NCBI GenBank assembly: GCA_963921935.1
Contig: OY998176.1
Coordinates: 49,749,813-49,813,812, forward strand
Length of the DNA stretch: 64,000 nucleotides
Source of the DNA: Galeruca laticollis
Taxonomy: Eukaryota > Arthropoda > Insecta > Coleoptera > Chrysomelidae
Direction of reading: 5' to 3'
The notes beneath the pieces were generated by a model. It did no database searches and was not told where the DNA came from. It saw only the letters and a list, made by a program, of their open reading frames with translations. The position numbers were made by a program, and so were the translations under genes. Every line of letters starts with the position of its first letter. Positions within the stretch are counted from its first letter, which is position 1. Below, piece after piece: positions 15,001 through 28,400 of the stretch.

Positions 15001-16347
15001 TTTTGGCTAGACCAAGAAGTAACCTAACTTGTGATTGGCTTAATATATGTTTATAGAAAAAAGAAGAAGATGTGATATTACAAATATTGAAGCTTAGATA
15101 TTATTAGCCCTATGGTGATATCCTGGATATCATTTTTCCCATTAAGATCAGTATAACTGTGCAATGATATAGAAAACCAGGAAAACTATATCTGCTGGTC
15201 TTTACAATTATCACTTAAGAAGACAGTTTATTAGTGGAGAATTTCCTAGATTTAACTGTTCATTGATAACTTCATATTGTGGGTTTCTTAAATGTTTTCT
15301 AATTTCCAGTTCTTCAAGGAAATCCAGTTCTTGTTTCTTTTCACAAATATGCAGTACTTGTAGTTCTGTGTTAGGTGTCAATGAATGATTGGTGTCAAGT
15401 AGATGTTTTGCGTAGTGGGATTTATCTGGTTGTTTTAATCTGTATGCTCGTAAGTGCTCACTGTATCGTATTTCAAAATTCCTAAGGGTCTGACCCAAAT
15501 AGACAGTGAGCACTTACGAGCATACAGATTAAAACAACCAGATAAATCCCACTACGCAAAACATCTACTTGACACCAATCATTCATTGACACCTAACACA
15601 GAACTAGAAGTACTGCATATTTGTGAAAAGAAACAAGAACTGGATTTCCTTGAAGAACTGGAAATTAGAAGACATTTAAGAAACCCACAATATGAAGTTG
15701 TCAATGAACAGTTAAATCTAGGGAATTCTCCACTAATAAACTGTCTTCTTAAGTGATAATTGTAAAGATCAGCAGATATAGTTTTCCTGGTTTTCTATAT
15801 CATTGCACAGTTATACTGATCTTAATGGGAAAAATGATATCCAGGATATCACCATAGGGCTAATAATATCTAAGCTTCAATATTTGTAATATCACATCTT
15901 CTTCTTATTTCTATAAACATATATTAAGCCAATCACAAGTTAGGTTACTTCTTGGTCTAGCCAAAAATAACTACTAAACATCAGGTAGGCATAAAATGAA
16001 ATGTAACTTCTGTCATTCTGACGATGATATTGATTTATCGAAACAATTGTCAATTTTTTAGAATTTTCAATAACTTGTATTATATTGTGGAATTAACTAA
16101 AGACCTTGAGTTTCATTTAAAAACACTAATATGAGCATATTCCACGAAGTAAGGGTCGAGACAGTCAATTTCAAAAGAAATACGATTTTTTTTCAATTTT
16201 GACAGGTCGCCATTTTGTTTCTACTGGGCCGATATAGTCCGTTAACGAACTCGTCCAAGGCCTTGGCCGAACCAATTTTTGTAGCGAGTTTGGTTTCGAT
16301 TCGTTAAAAAATGCGCCCTCTATCGTGCTTACAAATTCCGTTATAAC

Positions 16348-16417
<70 letters not shown>

Positions 16418-19400
16418 TTACTCTCTACAATAGTCCTATTTCATTCTGAAATAAGCCTAAAAAATATCTGGTGTAGCTGCAATAACAAATGCATACAACA
16501 TAGTAGATTATCTCATAAAAATTTTCTCGTTATTCTAAAGATGAAATGACTTGGCAGGCATAGTTGCAATTATTGTATTAGTAAAGCATCAGATGATAGT
16601 GGTCAAACTGAATCTGACTGAAACTCGTGATGAGAACATTCATGCTGTGAACGTTACTTTTTTGGAGAAAATTTTTGAAGATAAAGATGCTACATAGACA
16701 ATCAAAAATTAGCAATGAATTTTTTTAATCAAACAACTAGCTCTTCAAAAACAATTGAAGGTGTCTAGTGAGCCTGCTATCCAGCAACAATGGTCCTAGT
16801 GGCATCGAAAGTGAAAAGACTATGTATTTCCAATTTGGATTTGTCTTCTAAAACATCGATTTCAACATTGATATCAGCAAATAGAACATCAGGAACTGTA
16901 ATAGCTGGTGCAATTCAATATGCTGAAGCACAGGGTATTTGTGAGTCAATGATTAATTTCATGCTTTTTTTAACAAAGGAAAAAGTTAATAGACCTGAAA
17001 GTTTGATGGATGGTTCTCTTAAAACCGGCAAGGATTTTAAGTTGAAAGCAGATGTGTTGTCTATGAAGGGTTTACACAATTCCCATGTCAACTAACTATT
17101 GAAGCATCTAATCAAGTTTGCTCCAAATGATGAAGCTATTAGGCCTGTTAGTCGCTATCTCAAGGAATACACATCCTTCAGGAGTTGTCCTCTTCCAGAT
17201 GAGTCTCAAGCTGTTTTGAGCAATGACATTTGGTCATGAGGTGCTATTAAAAATCAGTTTTTCCGTCAAGAAAATTTCAAATAAGTTTCTAATCTATTGA
17301 CTTAATACCATATGTTCTATAGTTCATGTCAATATCAAAGGGCGATAACTATAACGTAGAGAACTTCCAACTCAGTAGACTTTGTATTTGATGGCAGAAC
17401 CTTCAAATGCCTTGGAATCTGCTCGACAACAATGCAAATTGCTCAACCACCATCAACGAGCGAATATAAGCTAGATTCAGTGCCTTTTACGAGAATCTGA
17501 GTCTACTGTAGAAGCTATTGAGGCACAACACAAAAATGAAAATCTACAAAACACTTATTCGCCCAGTAGTCTCATATGGCAGTGAAACCTGAACAATGAT
17601 GGAGAGCAATGCGTTTGAGAAGATTTGAGTCATTCGAAAGATATATCATGGAGTGAGAGTGGGAGATGGAGAAACTGATACAAAGCCGAAATTAGAGCAA
17701 AATCAAGACATTGTTCCTTTCATCAAATCACGAAGACTCCAATTGTTTGGCCATATTCTATGTATGGATGACTCCAGAATGCCAAAGTTCACAAGACGAA
17801 GAGAAGAGGGAAACCAAAAACGAGATGGATGGACAATGTCACTGATGATCTCTGAACCATGCAAGTCTCAGGGTGAAGATCAAAGGCAAAAGGCAGGACA
17901 CTGTGGAGGTCTATAGTTGAGGAGGCGAAGGCACACCCAGGGCTGTAGCGCCTTTTGGTAAGGTAAGATAACATTTAACGTGTCTTTAGAAATTGAACAG
18001 TTTATATGTTTTCGAATACTGGTTGAATGTAGACACCATGAAATTGTTTTAATTGAAAAACTACAACCAAGTTTCGAACTTTTGCCATAAGGGTAATTCT
18101 CATGGATGTGTAGCTATTTAGTTTCGTTTTGATTTGCAGCTTAGATATTTGAGTGACTCATGGTTTTGTAAGCCAGTACATGCTGAATTTATTGGTCTTT
18201 ACGTTCCAATATTACGTCCACATCAGTAGATATACACGGTGTTCGTCGGAATATTTATTGATGAGGGATGGGAGGTGTCAAGTACCAACCCGGCGCGTCT
18301 CCAGATGGCGGATTTTATATGAGGTGGAGCTCTGCGTGGAAATACCTGGGCGCTTTGTTGTGTGTAAGAACTCAACTTGCATGCCGTGGACCAACTTTAC
18401 ATGCCCCAGCTGTAGTATCGTGGCTAAGGGATTGTACACAGGGTTATGGTACCATGTGAAATTTCGAGCTTACCTCGAAATCACCTGTTATACCAATGTC
18501 TCCTGGCTGTCTGTGAACATGTCTCGCAGGCCAGTGAGATGGGAGGTATTGGCTTGACTGCCCGTACCAAGAGGAGACAACCTCATTAAAAACCTAAATT
18601 CAACCAAGCCGATGAATGCGTGGCTATATAGAACAGTAATGGTTTTGACCTTGGAGCATTGAGGGGAACTCAATTGTATAAAACCCCTGACCTTAGAATG
18701 CAGGTCTCTGCAGCTGTGGACTATAATGACCCTAGCTTCTCGCGAGACCATTAATGGACAGAAAAAGTGAACAATCACTGGAAAAGTAGTGGAGAGAACC
18801 TCCACCTCTTGATCCGGACAGCTTAAAGAGGGAAAAAAGCTAAACGGCAGAAGGGTCGTATGCCATTCGACCTCCCAAAACTGGGAGAACAGGGCGGCAT
18901 AGACGACCTACTGAGGAAGGGGATCAGTGGAGCAGGGATGTGGATATACCTGCGACTCCTCAATCTGGGAATATCCCCTGAAGAAGCCAGATCTTCAGCA
19001 CCCAACTCCTCCTAGGGAATTACCAACGGGGAAATGCCTCCCGGATAAGGAAATTCCAAAGGGGAAGGCACAACAGAAAAGAGGCATGGAGCACATCACT
19101 CCTCCGCAGAGTCCTCTCAGTAAAAAAACAAAAACAGCTGCAACACTAACCCGGCAAGCCACTGGTTACGCAGTAGCTGTTAAAACAGAGATGGTACTCA
19201 GTGTGGGAATAATGTCCAAGGATTATCCTAGGGTCATCCTAAAATCAGAGCAGCTCTCTACCCTGGAAGACACTCTGGTGGAAGAGCTGTGCCACAGCAA
19301 GGAAAAGGGAACCCACTTCTCAGGAATTCATTTTCACTGTGGAATGATCCTGGTGAACTGGGGGTCCCATCGGCAGACTGGCTCATGAGGTCAACACCAA

Positions 19401-22400
19401 AACTAAACTCTAAGGAAAAACCCGAATTGATGGCTCGAAGTGGAGACGACATCCCAAAGCCGGTCACCATAACGGTGTTCTTCCCAACAAGCCATGACAT
19501 AATATTGGAAATATCTTCCAACTTGTCGAGGTTCAGAACTCCAGCCTAACTATTGAGGCTTGGAAGATCCTGAACTCCTAAAAACAGGGAAAGGGAACTA
19601 TCCTCACGATTGGGATCAAACACCAATCTATGGAGGTTCTGAAGGCAGGAGGTTACGCGCTAAACTTCCGTTTTGGGGGTATCCCTGTCTTGGGCCTAGG
19701 AAAAAAAAGACACTCCCGTGGAAAATCCAAAGGACACGGAGATACCTTCCGAACGAAGAAATAAAACAATATAATTTGTTTAAAACTTCATTTATTTGAA
19801 CTAATGTTCAATTTAAACTGGTTGACGCGTTTCACTAACACAGTAGCTTTGTCAAAACGAATGAAGGTATAATATAAAAATGTCTTAATATATACAGTGC
19901 ATAAATACAGAATACCTTCCACATCCGGAAACTTCGAAAAAGGAAAAAAGGCGAAGGCTTCACCTTGAGTCAGCCTGAGATCTCCTCCGGCTCTGCTGAG
20001 GCACCTGGGCGGAGCTGCCTGGGGGTCGAGGGTCTGACTCGAGATCAAGAAATCTGCTCGAACTCCGGGGAAGATGTTGCTATGGTGGTCAAGGAGGGAC
20101 AGAGAAAGATGAAGTAGGGGGATGAACAGAGGCTGAATAACTAGACTTCTCTCATCCAGAATCAACAAACAATGCCAGATCAAAGGTTTGACATAAAAGG
20201 ACTCTAAATTGATTTATGATCAAAGGCAAGTATCTTCACGTGCCTGTGTAATCATAAGAAATAACATAAAGTATATGTTTCAGAATATGTGTCATGGGAT
20301 CTTGTTCCAATCATGGTTCACCACAACATTGGGGGTATGACCGATACATCGTCATTGCCTCTGCATACTTCGCTGGAGACGAGCCGATGACACCGCCAGA
20401 GGAAGTACAAAAGCTAGTGAGACACGGCAACAACAGACAGCTACCAATCGTAATTGGTTGTGATGCCATCTCACTCAATACCGTGTGGGAAGTACTAACA
20501 ACAACGTCAAAGGTGAATGTTTATTAAAATGTCTTTAAGCAAATAACATTGAGACCTTAAACGTGGAGACAACCCCCCCTTTTGTCACGAGAGCCAGAGG
20601 TCCTGGATGTAATAATCTGGTAATACTTGGGGCTGTAACCCTAAAATACTGCGATAGATGTACGCCATGATTGTGAGACCAGCAATTACGTATGGGACAA
20701 TAGTCTGGCATACCAAAAAGCAGGTCAGAACAGCATGCGGAAGACCATGGGCAAAGTTCAAAGGCTTACCTGTGTGTGCATCACTGGAGCTATGAGAGCA
20801 TGGCCAACTAGGACACTGGAGATCATTACAGATCTCACACCTCTACATCGGGTGACATAAATATCGAACCAAGGGGCAATTCCTTAGAATATCTAGGGAA
20901 GATTCAGACAATGAGAGTATTAAAAATCTTCTCTAACAAAGTATATCTCATCAGCGAATCTTCTCAGTAAGTAAATGATTGAGAAATTAAGCATCGAAAA
21001 GAACTTCACTACAATGCTAAGTAAGAGGGGAGACTGGGAAAGGGAATACACTACCCAACCTCCCGAAAGAAACACCATCAGATGGTGCACATATGGTTCA
21101 AAAACCACCACAGGAGCTGGAGTATTCGGGCCTGGCACCAGATACTCATTATCATTAGGCTATTAAAGCATTGAGCTCCCATGTAATTGAGTCAAAGTTG
21201 GTATGGGAGTGCCGAAGAAAACTTGATGAAATAGGCAAGAATAACAGGGTATCTTTAGTCTGGGTTCCTGGCCACTCAGAAATCAAAGGAAACGAAGAGG
21301 CCAGGAAAGGAGAACGAACGCCCTTTATATAAAATGAAATAATTCGCTCTATGCTCTACAAGCTCGTACTTCTTTTCACAACTTACCCAGAACATCGTCT
21401 TTTTCCGGCTCCTGGAAGGGTTCTGGTTCAGGAGGTGGCGTCCTTTGTACTGGAATATAATGTTGATGTTAATTTAAATTCAAGTCTAACTCTACAATAA
21501 AATCGACGTATTTTTCATGAAACATATCTGAATTGATTGAATAAATATCGAATTTTCGATTATATTTCAATTCCAAGAGTGATGGGAAACAGAAGAATGA
21601 TGTAATGGTTCGATAAAATGATAAAAACCCAGTCTACTGATCTCCTCAGGTGAAATTTACAACAGCAAAGTTGGCATGTTAACTAGGTTTCAACGTATAG
21701 TTTCTTAGCCATTTAGAGATGAGTGAAACTGATACTCAAAGTAACAAGTAACACATTTGGATATTACAAATAAACAGCTATAAACCTTGTAATATTTTAA
21801 AAATAAATCAGTATACTCACGTCCTCTACCTCTGAATATTTCGTTGTAATCCTTTACGTTTGTAATGTCTGCTGTAGATTCTTCTTCAGGATCGGTTCCG
21901 GAAGTGCTTTCTTCGATAGTTTTTACATCTAACATTCTACTTTTCAAACTAGGCGGTCGTTCGGCTTTTGAAAAACTTTTCCTAATGTTTTGATTCTGCG
22001 TAAATGGACTCGTCTGCGTATCCAAAACCGATGATACGCTGAAAGGCTTGCATTTTTTTAGGTCTACTACATATACTTGAACGTTGGTTAAATGAAAAGA
22101 TGCACCAATCTGTAAATTATTGAAAAATAGAATGTATTGTCACAATACAATAGTTTTGTTGGTGAAAAATATTGGATAACAAAATACTATACAGTAAGGA
22201 CTGCCAGATGGTTTGAGATGAGGTATCATAAGATGGAGACATAATTTTGCAAGTAAGAAGAGTGAATCGCAAATTAACTCAATTATATGGGAAACCGGAA
22301 ATTGGCCGTTTGGTTAAGACAGCTAGACTATGGTAGTTGGGACATGCTGTAAGAATGCCTGACGCAAGGTGGTCCAAAAATACGCTCACAGGAGAAGAGA

Positions 22401-25400
22401 TAGACCCAGAAGAAAGTGGATTCAAGTTTTCGACGAGAATCTACAAAATATTGAAGTGACGAATTGGCTAGCAGCTGCTACTGACAGAAAAAGTTGGAGA
22501 GCTGATGTATAAATAAGAAGGTTGTGTTTTATAAATGTCAAAGTATGAACTCATGGTATTTCATTCAATTTTAATATTGAATTTCGGTATAAAAGGAAAT
22601 AAGTAGTGGCTGAAATGAAAACATGAACAATCATCATGTCCTAGAGAAACTAGTTGGTTTTGATTTTTTTCAGCCATTATTACATTTTGTTTGAAGTTTT
22701 CCGATAAATTGAAATATTCTGATAACGATTGTGAAGTTTTGTATTTTTACAAATTGTTCTCAAAATATTACACCATTAAAATTGTGCTGAAACCTTGCAG
22801 GAAAAAATTGGGGCCGCAACGTAAGTATCCTGAGGTGAATGAACACCACTATTGTGAGACATATCATCACATACGGAGCTATTGTTTGGAGCAACAGAAC
22901 CACCTTACGGACAAGAAGAGGACCCCTCTAGAATTCAAAGGTTAGCCTGCATATGTATGGGGCAATGAAAACATGTAGTACAGCGGCTATAGAAGTAATT
23001 CTGAACCTCACACCACTGCATATAGTGGTGGAAAGTGTAGCAGAGAGAACGAGACACAGATTGAGTAGAGAGGGAATTCTGTGGAAAAACTCTTTACTCG
23101 CTAGTTAACGAACAGATATCCTGGAACATGCCACAGGATGAAATGATGAAAATGTACTATTTCGTAGAAGAAATTCAATACAGAACATAGTAATAAAAAT
23201 AATGAACTGAGATAGGAGTATATGCGACAGGAATGAAACACTCTGAAAGCTTGGGGGTAAACCCCAATCATATTCACCCCAATCATATTCCAATCAGAAA
23301 TTTACTACGTTGGGAGATGCGCCCAGTTCATTATTAATAAGAAATATAGACGGCAGAGAATAATAATAATAATTTCGAATAACCAGACAGCCATTAAAGC
23401 GCCGAACTCTTCTGTAATCAGTTCTAAAATGGTTTAGGAATGGTTAGGCATAATGAATGATCTAAGCAGGAATAACATAGTTACCTCGTTGTGGGTACCA
23501 GGGCATACTGGAGTATAAAGAAATGAGATAACTGATGAACTAGCAAAGAAAGGGACACAAACACTCTTCTGGTGACCAGAACCCTTTTGTGGAATCAGCA
23601 CCGATATAATATTGGAAGAAATAGAAAAAGAAAGAAACAAGGAAAATATTAGACTCTTGGAACAACATGGTAGGACAAAGAGGAGTGAATATACTACTGG
23701 GAAACTATGACCAGAAGAGATCGGAAGAATGCACTAATCAGAGCAAGACTGCACTAAAACTTTTCATAATTAAAGATTTTGATACGCCACAAATTTTACT
23801 CTTGTAATAAATTCATACTTTTAGACAAAACTCGTATACGAATGAAAAAATTTGACATCTGATATTTGCGTTTTACGCTATGGACTATGCAGAACTTTTT
23901 ATAACGAATAACTTTTTTCCGTAACATTAATAATAAAAAAGTTTCCCATATGTTGCCAACTTTTTCATACCGTATGTGAAATAAAATTTCATACAATACG
24001 AGGTGGGTCTAATATAGTTTAAATGTTCTCCTACCATCCCCACTGTTTCGATAAATAATTTCGAAACAAAAAGTCTGACCGATTCTCGAAGGAGAAACTC
24101 ATTACTTTGCTGGAGGCCCGTGAAGTTAGCCCCCAAAGTTTTCACGAATTAACTAAATTTTGTGTAATCGATTAGTGCATCATTAGTGCTTCCGTGGTTT
24201 GGTAGATATCGAATATTAATTTATTTCAAGATCAGCCCCCAAAGTGTTTAGGATTAATTCTAAATTAGTGTCATTCGTTAGTGCTTCAATTATTATCGTT
24301 ATTCCTTTATTATTTTTCGAGATAATTGACTTTATATTTTCAAGGTCAGCCCCCAAAGTGTTTATGATTAATTCCAAATTAGTATCATTAGTTAGTGCTT
24401 TGTTAGAGCACTTTCGCGCTTCAATAATTTTCGCTAGTGCTTTATTGGTTTTCGAGATATTTCATGTTCTTTTTTGAGATCAGTCCCCAGAGTATTCACG
24501 ATTCGATTAAATTTAGTGTCGTTAGTTAGTGGTCTTTAGTGATACAATAATTTTCAATAGTGCTATCTTGATTTTCGAGATATTTGATATTATTTTATTG
24601 GCACTTCCGTGAAGTTAGCACCCAAAATGTTCACGATTTAGTTAAAGTTAGTGTCATTCGTTAGTGTTTTTTAGTGCTTCAATAATTTTCATTAGTGCTA
24701 TCTTGACTTTCGAGATATTTGATATTAATTTATTGGCACTTCCGTGAAGTGAGCACATAAAATGTCCAGGATTTAGTTAAAGTTAGTGTCATTCGTTAGC
24801 GATTCGTTAGTGCTTCCATAAATTTCTTTTGTTATTTCTTGATTTTCTAGTTATTTGCTATTATTTATTTTAATATCAGCTTCTTAAATTGTAAACCGTT
24901 GATTCCAAATTAGTGTCATGCATTCGTTAGTGCTATTTAGTACTCCAATAATTATATTCCTAAGTGCTTTGTTGGTTTAAAAATATTTGTTTTTTTAGTA
25001 AATCCCTGAGTTTTCCAGGATCGAATATGTTTAGTGCCAATAATTTCGTTTGTACTGGGTGTCCAGTTTTCGTGTCTTTTCATGTACAAGCTTCCTTATT
25101 ATAAATGATAGAAATATGGGGCTTGCAGCTTAGTGCTTTATTTATTATGAAAATCACATTTCAGCTAACTAAATTTTTATAGCCCTCTCAGTTTCTGACT
25201 TTCAGGACGATTTTGAAAATTTGTCATTTCTGACTGTAGAATTCAGTAGTTTTTTCTAAAATGTTTTGTTTTTGACTCAAACTTGTCTTTTTTAAATGGG
25301 ACTCTATATATTATTTCTTTGTTTTATTCATATTTTTAAGAGCGCTTCCAAATATATAATTGTACATACTTTTTTTATTTCTTCCATTTTTTTTGACGGA

Positions 25401-28400
25401 ATTTAATAAAATAATATATTTTTGTTTTATTGTTGGTTTAAGGTTATATAAGAGTATAAAAAAATAATATTATAAATTTTGTTTTTATTTGCGGTTATAG
25501 CCTTCATACGAAAAATGATTAATTTTACAAAAAATGTTAAAATTATCCCTTTCTAAAAGAAATTTATATAGACTGTTCATATTTTTGAAAAGACCTTAAA
25601 AAGAGGAATAAGACAGAAATAATATATAGGTTGTCCCATTAAAAAAACACAAGTTTGAGTTATAACTTAAAAACAAAACTTTTTAGAAAAAGTAACTACG
25701 ACACTGGATTCTACATAAGAAACTCTATCATACTCCGTTTTTATTGTATTCATGAGTTATCAAATAATCAAGATACAGGATGGCGTCACAAATGACAAAT
25801 TTTCAAAATCGCCCTGTAAGTCAGAGGGCTGAGGAAATTAAGGCTATGAGAGGGCTATGAAAATTAAGTTAGCGGCAATGTAAGTTTCATAAAAAATAAA
25901 TCAGTTAGCCACAAAACCCATTTTTCTATCTTTTTTAATAAGGAGATTGGTACATGAAAACACGAAAACGAAATTAATGGCATTAAACATATTCGATGCC
26001 GGAAAACTCCGGGATTTACTAAAAAACAAATATTTTTAAACCAACAAAGCTCTTAGGAATATAATTATTGAAGTACTAAACATGCATGACACTAATTTGA
26101 ATTAACCGTAAACCGTAAACAATTTTAGAAGCTAATAATAATGTTACGAAGCAGCATACTTACGATTTTTTGTGACTATCTTATCTAGACATGGTTTTTG
26201 TGACCAGTCTTATCTAGAAAATTCCAGGGAGCCAATTGTTTTTGTGTAAGCCGAAATCTAGAATTATCTAGTAAAAACGCATTAATATATAAAGAACCGA
26301 CCAGCGGGAGAAGTTTAGTTTATAAAGTGATCTCGTGATATAAACAGCGAACACGTAAGTAGTCTAAGTAGTGAAGCGTTTAAATAAATTAATGTAAGTG
26401 AATGAACTGTGTATATAATATGAATTAGTGAATAGTGTAGTGAATAAATAAATTAAGTTAGTAGACATAACGTGTGTGTATAAATTTATCCCACCCGTAA
26501 TAAAAAATGTTTAAATAAATAAAAACAACATTACAATAAAATAAATAATAGCAAATAACTAGGAAACCTAAACAGCACTAACGAATGCATGACACTAAAT
26601 TGGAATATACCGTAAACAATTTTAGAGGCTAATAATAAAATAAATTATAGCAAATAACTAGGAAACCAAAAAAGCAGTAACGAAATTTATGGAAGCACTA
26701 ACGAATGACATTACTTTAACTAAATCGTAAACATTTTGGGTGCTAACTTCACGGAAGTGCCAATACATTAATATCAAATATCTCGAAAATCAAGATAGCA
26801 CTAATGAAAATTATTGGAGCACTAAAGAGCACTAACGAATGACACTAAATTTATATTAGTGTTTTAAATGAAACTCACAGTTTCTAGTTAATACCACAAT
26901 ATAATAAAAATTGTTGAAAATTCTAAAAAATTGACAATTGTTTCGATAAATCAATATCATATCAAATCGTGAATACTTTGCATGAAATATCTCGAAAACC
27001 GATGAAGCACTAACGAAAATTATTGAAGCACTAAAGTGCACTAACGAATGACACTAATTTGGAATTAATTGTAAACACTATGGGGGTAGACCTTGAAAAT
27101 ATAAAGCAAAAATATCGAAAACCAATAAAGCGCTAACGAAAATAATTGAATCACCAAAGTGCAGTAACGAATCACTAACGAATGACACCAATTTAGAATT
27201 AATCCTAAACACTTTGGGGGCTGACCTTGAAATAAATTAATATTCATTATCTACCAAATCTCGGAAGCGCTAACAAAATTTACAGATGCACTAACTGATG
27301 ACACTAAATTTAGTTAAATCGTAGAAATTTTGGGGTTAACTTCACGGGCCTCTTTGCTGGCTATATGCCGCGACGAATATTGAACGTAGAACGGTCAGAC
27401 TTCTGCTTCAAAATTATTATTTTTCGTAACAAATGCCAAGGAACAACAATTATAGCAAAGAAAGTATTGACAATGAATTAAATAAAACAAAGTATTATTT
27501 CCAATGAAAAAAATTATTCCCGCAAAAATGAATATCAAGAAAATCAAAAATATTGGTATCTACCAATACTACACAGAGGGGAGAATTGGATATTTACCAA
27601 AAAACCAAAGGAAACTATTAAAATATCATAGAAAAGTACTAGGAGTAAAAAGAAGCGATAAAAGACGAAACGATAATATAAAAAAAGTATTTAAAACAAA
27701 ACGAGCAATGCAAGCATTGGAAGATGCTAGGTTGGTTCGGACACTCAATCAGAATAAATTGAGAAAGTCAGGTGAAAAAAACTGGGATGTAAGGTCCATA
27801 GGAAAAAATAATGACTGAAAGCCAAAGCAGAAATAAAATAGCAACATCGAGGAAACCTTGAATTGGGGAGAAAAAGGCTAGAGAGCTCTGCTCAAGAAAT
27901 GCAAAAGGACAGGACAAAACGGAGTATGATTATCAAGGAGGAAGAAACCTCGATAAAACAGGGATCTTATGTATGTTCGAGATCATTCTAGTGTGTTAAT
28001 ATTTTGGCAGTTGATCGCTCACTGCACGATTGTCACTGCTTGTAAAATTTATGGAAGTGTTATGAATTTTACACCTTTTTATTTTCTATATTTGAAATAA
28101 GTAGTGAGCCATCAGAATTGTCTTTTAATAGTTAACGATGGCTCGCGATGGACCATGGCTTTTATCTTTGAAAAGTTTACTGCAAGTTCCCAAAACTTTA
28201 TATTAAAATTATTGGAGAAAATTTGTTGTGGCTCAGCAGACTTAAGGAGCCATTCTTTAATTACGTAAGGATCAGTTTCACTAAAACTCTTTTATCCGCG
28301 ACTGTTGTATAATGTACCCATTATACATCTGTTTGCTCGACCTTAGTAATACCTATTAATCACGGCAGTGTCAGATGCTTTCTTGATTTAGCTATAATAT

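Larger units (their letters stand above)
14846..16127. repeat. Inverted pair of Penelope-like element 3' ends
   Basis: Two nearly identical arms of about 620 bp (14846-15464 and 15503-16127) lie head-to-head around a 38-bp spacer. Each encodes a GIY-YIG-type endonuclease C-terminus followed by a 3' region carrying a hammerhead-like motif. The flanks contain CAAAAGAAATACG on both sides (about 14830-14842 and 16173-16185), a candidate 13-bp target duplication, though 43 unexplained bases separate the right arm from its copy. Inverted partial copies are a known habit of Penelope-like elements. Confidence 0.85.
18140..21345 (+). mobile_element. degraded RNase H-bearing LINE (R1/I-like), internally deleted
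   Basis: A comparatively GC-rich block. 18140-18810 is 5' UTR-like. 18860-19740 is ORF1, with [12 protein letters not shown] and [20 protein letters not shown], then 19079-19740 as a separate entry. 20290-20520 is endonuclease ([32 protein letters not shown]). 20660-20860 is the reverse transcriptase tail ([18 protein letters not shown]). 20975-21330 is RNase H ([36 protein letters not shown]). Most of the reverse transcriptase is deleted and frameshifts are frequent. A PLE tail is inserted at 19751-19911. Confidence 0.78.
24034..27414. repeat. 3.4-kb foldback element with tandem-repeat arms
   Basis: The element is one long imperfect palindrome centred near 25.45-25.6 kb. The left arm holds about six units of about 130 bp (period marks TCATTCGTTAGTG near 24270, 24383, 24517, 24651, 24785, 24914). 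The right arm holds the same units inverted (CACTAACGAATGACAC near 26574, 26696, 26828, 27043, 27175, 27290). Single-copy inner parts also pair (for example TAAAATGTTTTGTTTTT with its complement near 25675). Outer ends share GAGGCCCGTGAAGTTA / TAACTTCACGGGCCTC and a GTCAGACTT motif. No coding capacity. A solo LTR and a PLE scrap are inserted in the right arm. Confidence 0.85.

Noticed and set aside
18153..18805. Overlapping ORFs in the GC-richer block
   Set aside because: Both strands stay open because of base composition; the context fits a LINE 5' UTR.
24244..24477. 77-codon ORF with repeated peptide units
   Set aside because: It is a translation of the foldback tandem repeat, not a gene.
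24270..24930. Regularly spaced repeats as a CRISPR array
   Set aside because: Units of ~130 bp are contiguous and diverged, with an inverted copy; the DNA is eukaryotic.
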